A stretch of DNA of 24,591 bases, from contig JAZNNG010000052.1 of the NCBI GenBank assembly GCA_045580165.1, positions 1 to 24,591 on the forward strand, in the 5' to 3' direction. The notes under the pieces were generated by a model. That model searched no databases. It had not been told where the DNA came from and saw only the letters and a program-made list of their open reading frames with translations. Made by a program: the position numbers and the translations under genes. Shown here in pieces: positions 5,323 through 13,635 of the stretch. The stretch is from UBA4717 sp045580165. Its GTDB lineage: Bacteria; Bacillota; Clostridia; Oscillospirales; CAG-272. Positions within the stretch are counted from its first letter, which is position 1. Every line of letters starts with the position of its first letter.

Positions 5323-8300
5323 ATGAAAAACACGTTAAGAATTTTAGCCGTGCTCCTTGCCGTTATCACGCTCACTCTCGTGGCGTTTGCGGCAGACGGA
5401 GACTCGGGTAAATGGAAACAAATTTACACCGCGAGCGATCTTGTGGCGGCCTATAAAAATGGCAGTCTTGTACCCAAGAATCTCTCAATATCCGAGACGT
5501 ACGACGATACGGGATACTACCTCAGATCAAAGGCCGAGACCAAGAACGCTGCGGCTCTTTGCTTTACTCTCCCCACCGCCGTTGACCCTTCAAAGGTGAA
5601 CGCCGTAATAATCGGATACAGAACTAACTATCTGAGCCAAAAAGGCGAAGCCGCTAATGCAACCGGTATGGACTTCCCTAAGGACAACACATTCAACTGG
5701 CAGAGCCGTTACGTCAGCGGTTACTATGAGCGTACAGATATGCAGTCCGACGGAACTCACGTACAGGGCGTTATCGTTTTCGATAACCTTCAGGAAAAGA
5801 TCGTGGAATCGGGCGCAACGACCTTCAAGTATTTCAAGTTCACTCCCTGGAACGGTCAGAGCCTCATTGTCGAGGATGACTCTCAGCTCAATCAGGTTTA
5901 TGCTGACGTTGAGTTTGTTGGCTTCTTTGAAAGCTCTGAGGAAGCAAGCAATTTTAACTATGACGAATACTCCAAGGGTATGCTCGACCTCACGGTTTAT
6001 ACCGTAACCTATCTTGACCGCGACGGAAAGAAGATCACCGAAGAAAAGACCCTCATGGGCTCTACGTATTCTACAATCTCCGCGCCTGTTATTAAGTACT
6101 ATGACTTTATCGGTTGGTACGTTACTTATCAAGGAAATGAGATGAAGGTACCCACAAAGTTCGAGGTCCCCTTCGACATTACCCTTCAGGCAAAGTACAG
6201 CTACAATGAAGCGGCTTACCTCTCAGACTATCGCAAGGAAATTATCGCAGAAGCCCAGAAGAAGGGTCTTGAGCGCACGGATAAGCCATTTATCGCAGGC
6301 TACGACGGATTTGAGTTCCGTCCCGACAACAATATGACTCGTGCCGAGGCTTGCACGGTTATCACAAGACTTCTCGTTGACGAAAACACTCTCGACAACT
6401 CGAAGGCTACCGCGTTCACAGACCTCAACAAGAATGCTTGGTACTACAAGTACGTTACTTACCTTGAGAGCATCGGCTACCTCAAGTCTTATAGCGGAGA
6501 GTTCAAGCCCGACCAGAAGATAACAAGAGCTGAATTCGTTGAGCTCGTATATCAGATGGGCAAGATATCGGGCGGCGACAAGGTCGTTTCCTTCAAGGAC
6601 GTTCCCGCAGATCACCCCAGATACGACGTAATTATGGCTGCCGCTAAGGCAGGTCTCGTTAACGGTAAGAGCGCTGACACCTTCGATCCCGACGGCGATA
6701 TCAAGCGTTCCGAGGTCGTAAAGGTTCTCTGTATCGCACTCGGCAGAGTTCCGAACTCCCATAGCTTTGACGACGTTGTCGTTGCAGGCCTTTCGGACAT
6801 CACCGACAAGCACTGGGCATATCCCTACGTTATAGAGGCGGCGTTTGAGCACACCGCGGTCGAAGACAAAAACGGTGAGGAAATATGGCTCACAGTAAAC
6901 GATACAAATGACTATTACTCCCCCGTGCCCGACGGACTTATCGACAAGCTCAACGCAACATTCGATAAGAGGGTTGAGGAGATCAGAAACACCAAGTCCG
7001 AGTGGACTGTTGCAGAGGGCGGTACTGTTTGGTACTTCTCAAGCAGCGAAGGCGAAAATATGAACGACGGTAAGTCGCCTGAAACTCCTATGAAGACACT
7101 CGCAAAGCTTGAGAGAATGCAGAATGAAGGCAAAATCAAGCCCGGTGACGTAGTCCTCTTAAAGCGCGGTGACGAATGGCACGATCAGCTTATCTGCGTA
7201 TCCGGAATTACGTATTCTGCATACGGTGAAGGCGATAAGCCTAAAATCGTTCCTTCTGTTGAGGCAGATGATCCCAGCGACTGGAAAGAAACCGATATTC
7301 CCGGAGTTTATACCTTCAAGTGGACGCTTCTTAACAAGCTTGACGTTGCGAACATCGTATTTAACGACGGCGAATGCTACGCTCAGAGAGTGGTTATGGA
7401 CCCCGCCGATAATACAAAAACACTCACCGCAGGCTCTGATTTTATTGTCGGTAACGGCATTAACACGTGGTATCAGCCTATAAGAGAGTTCCACGGCTAC
7501 GCCACACTTGCTGAAATCGCATCCGAGACTTCAGTTGCCGACCTTATGTTCTACTATGACAGGGAAACGGGCGACCTTTATCTCTATTCGCGCACGGGTA
7601 ATCCCGGCGAACGTTTTGAAGCAATCGATATTTGTACTCACGGACACGGAGTAAACATACAAAAGGGTGCCGGTATCGTGACTGAAAATGTAACCATCGA
7701 CAATCTCTGTGTGCTCTACGCAGGCTCTCACGGTATTGGCGCAAGCAGTACCAAAAATCTTACTGTCCGTAACTGCGAGGTAGGTTGGATAGGCGGTGCT
7801 CATCAGTCGCCCAAAGACCTTACAAGCCAGACAAGATACGGTAATGCTATTGAGGTTTACGGAACGGCAGACGGATTCTACGTATATAACAACTACGTAC
7901 ACGACTGCTTTGACTGTGGACCTACGATCCAGTGGTCCGGAGATCTTATGCCCGGTGAGGTCAAGATAGCCAAAGACATTGAAATTTATTCCAATGTAGT
8001 TTGGGAAGGATCTCTCGAGGTATGGTTCTCGGTAACTACCGTTCCGACGGATGATACCTACGCAGTTCTTGAAAACTGCAGACTGTATGATAACCTTGTA
8101 ACAGGCTCGGGTCACGGTTGGAAGGCATACAACCACTACAAGTTTGAGTGGACCTCCTTCTATGGCGGCGGCGGAACTAACGCTTATTACAACGATTGCT
8201 ATATTGAAAACAACTACTTCTGGGGAATCAAGCGTCATCTTATGAAGGCAGTTCCCACGACTACGGTCAACGGAAACGGCTTCACATGGCGCAACAACGT

Positions 8301-8496
8301 AATTATCCATCCCGACGGAGAAGGCTCTATTGGTTATATGGGAGCAGACGCGGCTAACGGCAAGGGCAAGAAGACACAGTATTTCTACGATAAGGATACC
8401 ATAAACACTCTTGTTAAAAATGGCGCGCTCGGACTCAATAAGTTCTACTATACTCCCGGTGATATAGCTAACAGACGTAACATAATCCAGTTCTGA
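5323..8496 (+). CDS. Secreted SLH-domain surface protein with C-terminal parallel beta-helix
   Basis: The 1057-residue protein starts at ATG with GGAGG five bases upstream. Residues 1-24 are a signal peptide (AVLLAVITLTLVAFA). Residues about 28-215 are a beta-rich region I do not recognise. Residues about 226-292 look like an InlB-type B repeat (Flg_new family). SLH modules follow at about 300-510, with the usual motif as FRPDNNMTRAEA, FKPDQKITRAEF and FDPDGDIKRSEV and a partial fourth unit. SLH domains bind pyruvylated secondary wall polysaccharide, so the protein should be held on the cell surface. From about 553 to the end is a right-handed beta-helix domain resembling polysaccharide lyases or epimerases (MNDGKSPETPMKTL, RGDEWH, YGNAIEVYGTADGF). 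Substrate and activity are unknown. The next gene repeats this last domain, and a GT4-CsaB gene is convergent beyond it. Confidence 0.9.
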   Translation: MKNTLRILAVLLAVITLTLVAFAADGDSGKWKQIYTASDLVAAYKNGSLVPKNLSISETYDDTGYYLRSKAETKNAAALCFTLPTAVDPSKVNAVIIGYRTNYLSQKGEAANATGMDFPKDNTFNWQSRYVSGYYERTDMQSDGTHVQGVIVFDNLQEKIVESGATTFKYFKFTPWNGQSLIVEDDSQLNQVYADVEFVGFFESSEEASNFNYDEYSKGMLDLTVYTVTYLDRDGKKITEEKTLMGSTYSTISAPVIKYYDFIGWYVTYQGNEMKVPTKFEVPFDITLQAKYSYNEAAYLSDYRKEIIAEAQKKGLERTDKPFIAGYDGFEFRPDNNMTRAEACTVITRLLVDENTLDNSKATAFTDLNKNAWYYKYVTYLESIGYLKSYSGEFKPDQKITRAEFVELVYQMGKISGGDKVVSFKDVPADHPRYDVIMAAAKAGLVNGKSADTFDPDGDIKRSEVVKVLCIALGRVPNSHSFDDVVVAGLSDITDKHWAYPYVIEAAFEHTAVEDKNGEEIWLTVNDTNDYYSPVPDGLIDKLNATFDKRVEEIRNTKSEWTVAEGGTVWYFSSSEGENMNDGKSPETPMKTLAKLERMQNEGKIKPGDVVLLKRGDEWHDQLICVSGITYSAYGEGDKPKIVPSVEADDPSDWKETDIPGVYTFKWTLLNKLDVANIVFNDGECYAQRVVMDPADNTKTLTAGSDFIVGNGINTWYQPIREFHGYATLAEIASETSVADLMFYYDRETGDLYLYSRTGNPGERFEAIDICTHGHGVNIQKGAGIVTENVTIDNLCVLYAGSHGIGASSTKNLTVRNCEVGWIGGAHQSPKDLTSQTRYGNAIEVYGTADGFYVYNNYVHDCFDCGPTIQWSGDLMPGEVKIAKDIEIYSNVVWEGSLEVWFSVTTVPTDDTYAVLENCRLYDNLVTGSGHGWKAYNHYKFEWTSFYGGGGTNAYYNDCYIENNYFWGIKRHLMKAVPTTTVNGNGFTWRNNVIIHPDGEGSIGYMGADAANGKGKKTQYFYDKDTINTLVKNGALGLNKFYYTPGDIANRRNIIQF

Positions 8497-8503
8497 TAAT
8501 GAC

Positions 8504-8539
8504 AAAATCTCCGCAGTCAATTTTGTCTGCGGAGATTTT
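8504..8539 (+). terminator. Terminator after the SLH beta-helix gene
   Basis: A 13 bp perfect stem, AAAATCTCCGCAG / CTGCGGAGATTTT, with a 10-base loop, begins seven bases after the stop and ends in a T run. It separates the gene from its paralogue, so expression of the second copy would need read-through or its own promoter. Confidence 0.88.
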
Positions 8540-8583
8540 TGCCATTTTTGGAAAGGAGAGTATATAGCTTAAGGAGAAAAACA

Positions 8584-10227
8584 ATGAATAAAGCAATTCC
8601 CGAACTTTTCGCAAAAGAAAAAGCAAAATTTGACGAATGCGGAGCTATTGTTCAAGATGCACCTGCCGAGCTTGAAGGAAAGCTTGAAGCAGCATTCGAA
8701 GAAAGAAAAAACAGAATACTGAACACCGAGTCCGAGTGGACTCTTGGTGAAGGCGGCTTTGTGCGCTACATATCCGCAACCGAGGGAGATGACTTAAATG
8801 ACGGACTTACTCCCGAAACCGCGTGGAAGACGGTTGATAAGCTTCATTCGGCTCAGGCGGACAAGACTGTCAGAGCAGGAGACGTAGTGCTCTTTAAGCG
8901 CGGAGACGAGTGGCACGCAAAGCTTAAAGCAGATTTTGGAATTACATATTCCGCATATGGCGAAGGACCAAAGCCGAGAATTCTCGCGTCAATTGAAGCT
9001 GACCGTCCCGATCAGTGGTGTGAAACGGACGTTTCGTGTGTATACAGATTTTGTGAGAAGATCGATCTTTTGCACGACGTCGGAAATATCGTGTTCAATG
9101 ACGGTGAATGCTACGGTATGAGAGTAGTCAAGCTTATTGAGGAAGACTTCACTATGCCCGCAGGAAGCGACGATTTGGTTTCAAACGGAATAAACAAGTG
9201 GCTTTTACCACCGCGTGAGTTCAAGGATTATAAGGATCTCGGAAAGATTGCCGCTGACATTCCCGAATCTGACCTTATGTATTACTATGATATAACTACA
9301 GAGGATCTGTTCTTATACTGCCGTACCGGCAATCCCGCCAAGCGCTTCCGGTCAATTGAGCTTTGCACACGTGGACACGGCGTAACGGGAAAATCGGGCG
9401 TTACCATCGATAACCTTTGTATCAGATACACGGGCTCACACGGTGTCGGCTCGGGCTCCTGCACGAATTTCACAATACGCAACTGTGAGATTGGCTGGAT
9501 CGGCGGCTCGATACAGTTTATAAGAAACAATAAGATAACCCGTTATGGAAACGGAATAGAAATTTACGGAACAGCTGACGGGTTTTGGGTATACAACAAC
9601 TACGTATATCAGTGCTTTGATTGCGGTCCCACAGTACAGTGGCAGGGACTTTTAAAGGAGGGCGATGTAAAGATTGCCAAGAATATTGCCTTCTACGGCA
9701 ACGCACTCAGAGAAGCGGCACTTGAGGTGTGGTATACAACAAAAGAGCCCGCAACCGAAACAACGTATGCAAAGCTTATAAACTGTAAGCTCTACGATAA
9801 CCTTGTAACAGGCTCGGGCACGGGCTGGAAGGCGTATAACCACTATAAATTCGAGTGGTGCGCATTTTACGGCGGAGGCGAAACAAAAGCTGAATATATA
9901 GATTGCTACATTGAAGATAACTGCTTCTGGGGTGAGCGCCGTCATATATTGAAGGCTGTTACAACTACGTCAAAGGGTAATGGATTTAATTGGAGAAATA
10001 ATATAATCATTCACCCGCTTAATGAAGGCTCGATCGGATTCCTCGGCGAAGACAGCGCAAACGGAAAGGGAGCTAATAAGCAGTTCTGGTATAGCGAGAA
10101 TACACTAAAAAAGCTCACTGAAAACGGAACTTTCGGAAAGAATTACTTCTACTATGACAGAATAGGTGATAATAAAAACCGCCGAAAATTTATCCTTAAT
10201 GGCGTAAAACTGTTTGATGAAGATTAA
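8584..10227 (+). CDS. Beta-helix protein, paralogue of the SLH protein C-terminus, no signal peptide
   Basis: ATG at 8584 has AAGGAG seven bases upstream; a longer frame from 8539 lacks such support. The 547 residues match the last ~510 residues of the preceding protein along the whole length, from the helical lead-in (RILNTESEWT against EIRNTKSEWT) to the C-terminus (GNGFNWRNNIIIHP against GNGFTWRNNVIIHP). The N-terminus (MNKAIPELFAKEKAKFDECG) is charged with no signal peptide, membrane segment or SLH module, so it is predicted to be cytoplasmic. It is thus a tandem duplicate that kept only the catalytic-like beta-helix, here with several extra Cys residues. Possible roles are intracellular processing of imported glycans or a non-enzymatic function; neither is shown by the sequence. 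A strong promoter of its own was not seen. Confidence 0.88.
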   Translation: MNKAIPELFAKEKAKFDECGAIVQDAPAELEGKLEAAFEERKNRILNTESEWTLGEGGFVRYISATEGDDLNDGLTPETAWKTVDKLHSAQADKTVRAGDVVLFKRGDEWHAKLKADFGITYSAYGEGPKPRILASIEADRPDQWCETDVSCVYRFCEKIDLLHDVGNIVFNDGECYGMRVVKLIEEDFTMPAGSDDLVSNGINKWLLPPREFKDYKDLGKIAADIPESDLMYYYDITTEDLFLYCRTGNPAKRFRSIELCTRGHGVTGKSGVTIDNLCIRYTGSHGVGSGSCTNFTIRNCEIGWIGGSIQFIRNNKITRYGNGIEIYGTADGFWVYNNYVYQCFDCGPTVQWQGLLKEGDVKIAKNIAFYGNALREAALEVWYTTKEPATETTYAKLINCKLYDNLVTGSGTGWKAYNHYKFEWCAFYGGGETKAEYIDCYIEDNCFWGERRHILKAVTTTSKGNGFNWRNNIIIHPLNEGSIGFLGEDSANGKGANKQFWYSENTLKKLTENGTFGKNYFYYDRIGDNKNRRKFILNGVKLFDED

Positions 10228-10236
10228 AATGTAATA

Positions 10237-10265
10237 AAAAAACCGTTGCAGCGCAACGGTTTTTT
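10237..10265. terminator. Bidirectional terminator between convergent genes
   Basis: CCGTTGC and GCAACGG pair around the 3-base loop AGC, flanked by six A residues and six T residues that extend the stem. It works on both strands, ending the beta-helix gene (plus) and the GT4-CsaB gene (minus), whose stop is two bases away. Confidence 0.92.
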
Positions 10266-10266
10266 A

Positions 10267-12501
10267 TTACTTCAGCATAGCGATTACTGCTTTTGCATCG
10301 TCCCTTGAGAGCTTTTTGAATTCGAAATTTTTTTCAGAAAGCTTAGTTACAAAAGAGTCCCGACCTTCAATGATTTTATCAACTGCTTTAATAACGTCAT
10401 CGGGCTCAAAATATCTCACGTCGCAGGTAGCATCGGAGCCTACGTATTTCATAAACGAGTCCACCTTTTTGTCGTATGAAACACCTATCATCGGTACAGT
10501 CCTTGACGCCGCGAATATAAGAAGATGAAGTCTCATACTCAGCGCAAATTCACACACGTCAATGACACCGCAAAGCTCGGTTGCGGAAAGACCCGACAGA
10601 GTTATTCCGCGCTTGCATAATTTTGAAAGCTTTGCCGTGATATCATCGTCGACCTTGCTTTGGAAGGGAACGAATATCGGTGTAAATCCGTATTTGTCGA
10701 TAATTGAATTAATTGCACTTGAAAGATTGGCAACAACTCTTTGGTCATAGTTTGTTTTATCGTCCGAGAGGGTGTTGCCGCTTCTGACGGACACCATAAA
10801 ATATTTGCCGTCTGCGCTAAGACCCTCGCGCTTTAATATAAACTCAGCCCATTTCTTGTCGCTTTCAAGTCCCACAAACGCAGGGTCAGCGCTTATTCTT
10901 GCGCTCATCGCCGCTGACTCGCAGCCAAGCTCGCGGATAAGCTCGAGAGATTCTGGATCGCGCAGGGATATGAGGTCACATCGCTCAATAGCGATCTTCG
11001 CTCTTTTACGGCTGATATCATTGTAAAGAGGTCCTATTCCGTTTGCATAAAGCACAGTCTTTAGCCCCATTTGACGGGCAAGTCTCATAATGCCCGTGTA
11101 ATAGAGCAGACTCTTTTTACTTGTACCGTCTTGAATGAGATTTCCGCCTCCGTTTATCAGTATGGAGGCGTGACGCATTTCTCTTATTATTGCTGGTAAA
11201 TTATATCTGTTTATGCATCTTGTGCCATAGAATGAGCGCATTTTTGAAGGCTTTGCGCAAAGCACGGTTATTCTAACGTCGGGCTTTTCGCGGCGAAGCG
11301 AGGCGATAAGCGAACGTAAAAGCGCATCGTCACCAAGATTTAAAAAGCCGTAATAACCGCTAATGATTATTTCAGCCTTTTCATTAAGACGTGCACCTGC
11401 GTTTTTGTAAACTTCAAGGTGGTCATGTGCCATACGCGAAACAGAGTAGTATTCTTTAACTATGTTGTGGTTGTACTCGCCAATAGCTTCAAGCTTCTCC
11501 TGATTATTTTCAAGAAGCTCGCAAACGTCGTTTACAATGAGCTCGCCCGTTGTTTTCAGCTCACCTCGGCAGGTGAAGTTGTTGGAGATGGCTGTTTCAA
11601 GCTTGTCCTCCGAGAAAACGCCCATATAGCCCTGAGCTCCCGCGAGCACCGTGGGGCGCTTAGCTGCCATAGCCTCGAGCGCGGCACGGGATACACCCAC
11701 GAACACGTCGCAAAGGGCGGTAAAATCAGCAATATCCGTTCTCGGACCCGTGAGCTTCACGCAGTCGTATCCTGCGAGAATGTTTGACTTGTCGGCAAGC
11801 TCCGATAGCTTTTCAAAAGCAGTACCTCCGCCGACGATGATTATCTGCGTGCCGGGAACACGCCTTGCGATTAAATACGCATTTTCGGCAAGCAGCAGAG
11901 CCGCCTCTGCAACCTCCTCGTCGATTCTTCCGACGTATAGCACACGCTTGGCATTGGGCCTTAGTCCAAGCTCATCTATGAGTGCGTCAACGTTACGCGC
12001 CGCATTGAATTTTTCGGTATCTATACCGTTAATGGTTACGCTGATATTGTCGGGATTTGCACCGTAATTTTGAACGAGATAATTCTTTAAGTCGTGGCTG
12101 ACCGCGAGCTGATATTCACCCCAGTCCGACGTCTTACGGTAGAGTGGTGTAACCTTGAAATTGAAGTGTGCGGTGGTTATGAACTTGAAGCCCATTTTTT
12201 TAGCGAGCTTTCCGCAAATAAATGCGGGAATTCTCGCGTGAGCGTGAACGATATCAAAGTTTTCCCGTTTTATAAGCTTCTTTAATCCTAAATAAGATTT
12301 GAAAAGCAAAAGAGGTGATTTTGATGCAAGCGGCAGGGTAACGTGATTAATACCGAAATCGGTTATCTCGTTAGCGTAAACGCCGCCCGATGAAGCAACC
12401 GTAACCTCGTGTCCCATACGGGCAAGCTCCTTGGAAAGCTCCACGACGTGAGTTTCAGCACCGCCTATTTCAAGACCCATAAGAGTCATAAGTATTTTCA
12501 T
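10267..12501 (-). CDS. csaB: Fused GT4 glycosyltransferase and CsaB-type polysaccharide pyruvyl transferase
   Basis: The 744-residue protein starts at ATG with GGAG six bases upstream. Residues 1 to about 370 are a GT-B fold, GT4-type glycosyltransferase (GLEIGGAETHVVELSKELA near the start, GRIDE, RAALEAMAAKRP). The usual E-x7-E motif is reduced to one clear Glu. Residues about 375-744 are a polysaccharide pyruvyl transferase of the CsaB type (SGYYGFLNLGDDALL, INGGGNLIQD, VLYANGIGP, FALSMRLHLLIFA). CsaB adds ketal pyruvate to secondary cell-wall polysaccharide, the ligand of SLH domains. The gene is the last of the minus-strand series after the PrsA-like gene (26-base gap) and converges on the SLH/beta-helix pair, so it probably makes the anchor those proteins use. 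The symbol applies to the C-terminal half. Confidence 0.9.
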   Translation of the reverse strand: MKILMTLMGLEIGGAETHVVELSKELARMGHEVTVASSGGVYANEITDFGINHVTLPLASKSPLLLFKSYLGLKKLIKRENFDIVHAHARIPAFICGKLAKKMGFKFITTAHFNFKVTPLYRKTSDWGEYQLAVSHDLKNYLVQNYGANPDNISVTINGIDTEKFNAARNVDALIDELGLRPNAKRVLYVGRIDEEVAEAALLLAENAYLIARRVPGTQIIIVGGGTAFEKLSELADKSNILAGYDCVKLTGPRTDIADFTALCDVFVGVSRAALEAMAAKRPTVLAGAQGYMGVFSEDKLETAISNNFTCRGELKTTGELIVNDVCELLENNQEKLEAIGEYNHNIVKEYYSVSRMAHDHLEVYKNAGARLNEKAEIIISGYYGFLNLGDDALLRSLIASLRREKPDVRITVLCAKPSKMRSFYGTRCINRYNLPAIIREMRHASILINGGGNLIQDGTSKKSLLYYTGIMRLARQMGLKTVLYANGIGPLYNDISRKRAKIAIERCDLISLRDPESLELIRELGCESAAMSARISADPAFVGLESDKKWAEFILKREGLSADGKYFMVSVRSGNTLSDDKTNYDQRVVANLSSAINSIIDKYGFTPIFVPFQSKVDDDITAKLSKLCKRGITLSGLSATELCGVIDVCEFALSMRLHLLIFAASRTVPMIGVSYDKKVDSFMKYVGSDATCDVRYFEPDDVIKAVDKIIEGRDSFVTKLSEKNFEFKKLSRDDAKAVIAMLK

Positions 12502-12527
12502 ATTGATCTCCGAAAATGTGAGTAAAA

Positions 12528-13619
12528 TCAGTAAGAGTAGTTAGCACTCGAGGTTCTGAGGCTGAACGTATCCGTTACGTCTGTGTTTATAATAACGTCA
12601 TCGGAAAGGGTGGAGAGATAGTCCGAAAGCTTTGAAAGCATAAGCGTGTTTTCAAAATCGGTAAAGAACACGAGCTTTTCGGTATCTGCGTACGCCTTAT
12701 CCTCAAGGGGCTCGCGCTTGATTATGTGAACACCTATCTCGCTCTCAATGTATTCAACCTCGCCGTCTGCCATTGCAAATCCCTTTTCAATAAGCTCAGT
12801 GGGAAGCAGAGTAGAGGAGAGGGTAACGTAGTAGCCCTCGGGGAAATTGGTCATAGCGGGATCGGCAGTATGCTCAAGCATAAGATTATCGAAGCTTGCG
12901 CCCGAGATAATATCGGCGTAAATACTCTCTGCAAGCGCCGTCTTTTCGGCCTTTTCGGTTTCGGAGAGATCGCGGGTCTTGTATGTGCCCGTGTCGCTGT
13001 CTATGATGAGGTCACCCTCGTCGTCGCGCGCAAAATCCTTGACGTTGTTGATGTAAATGTGCTTAAGCCTTACGTAGCTTGTTTTATAGTATGCGTCGCG
13101 CTCTGTATCCGAAAGCTCAAGCTCTGCGCCCTCTTCAAAAAGCGCAGTCTTGACAGCCTTGATCTTTTCGTCCTTTAGGTATATTTCCTCGAGGTCGTTT
13201 ACGTTTACACCATACTCGGAGAGGGCAGAGTTAAGCGCGTCCTTGCTGCCTGCATTTGTTATAAGCGTTTTTATATATTCGTCAACGGTGTTTATCTGCT
13301 CCTTGGTGAGCTTGAGACCAAGGTCGTTGAATATCTGAAGACAGATGGCATTGCTTTTTATGTTTTCATTGGCAACGCTCATAAGAAAATCCTCGATGGT
13401 AGTGCCGTTTTCGGCAACGTGCATACTCCATACCTCGTCGGTGTCCTGACCGCCGAGATAGCTTGTGAGAAATATAGCCTTGTATCTGGAGAGAAGATAC
13501 ATATATTCGTTTTCGGAAATTGTGGCCTTGCCGTATTTCATAGCGTAATCACTGCCTCCGCAGGAGCATACTCCGAGCAGAATTACTGTGACCAATAATA
13601 ACGCGATAATCTTTTTCAT
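12528..13619 (-). CDS. PrsA-like lipoprotein, parvulin-type peptidyl-prolyl isomerase
   Basis: The 363-residue protein has a lipoprotein signal peptide; Cys20 in GVCSCGG is the likely lipidated residue (Ser at -1), although Cys18 is also near. Residues about 30-170 are the SurA/PrsA-like helical chaperone region. Residues about 178-345 resemble a parvulin (PPIC) domain: YVRLKHIYI at the start, FPEGYYVTL in the middle and the family ending GEVEYIESEIGVHIIKRE. A loop with several acidic residues (DDEGDLIIDSDTGT) is inserted. PrsA-type proteins fold secreted proteins outside the membrane, fitting the surface proteins nearby. AGAGG lies nine bases before ATG. It follows mfd by 16 bases and is probably co-transcribed with it. 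Confidence 0.85.
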   Translation of the reverse strand: MKKIIALLLVTVILLGVCSCGGSDYAMKYGKATISENEYMYLLSRYKAIFLTSYLGGQDTDEVWSMHVAENGTTIEDFLMSVANENIKSNAICLQIFNDLGLKLTKEQINTVDEYIKTLITNAGSKDALNSALSEYGVNVNDLEEIYLKDEKIKAVKTALFEEGAELELSDTERDAYYKTSYVRLKHIYINNVKDFARDDEGDLIIDSDTGTYKTRDLSETEKAEKTALAESIYADIISGASFDNLMLEHTADPAMTNFPEGYYVTLSSTLLPTELIEKGFAMADGEVEYIESEIGVHIIKREPLEDKAYADTEKLVFFTDFENTLMLSKLSDYLSTLSDDVIINTDVTDTFSLRTSSANYSY

Positions 13620-13635
13620 AATGTTTGACCTCTTT

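Noticed and set aside
7531..8520. Long open frame of 329 codons on the minus strand opposite the SLH/beta-helix gene, with shorter ones at 5590-6132 and 6223-6852
   Set aside because: The plus-strand gene has a signal peptide, recognisable domains and a paralogue; the minus frames have no ribosome binding site or family features and arise from codon bias.
8539..8583. Longer N-terminus for the second beta-helix protein
   Set aside because: It would start inside the preceding terminator; ATG at 8584 has AAGGAG at proper spacing.
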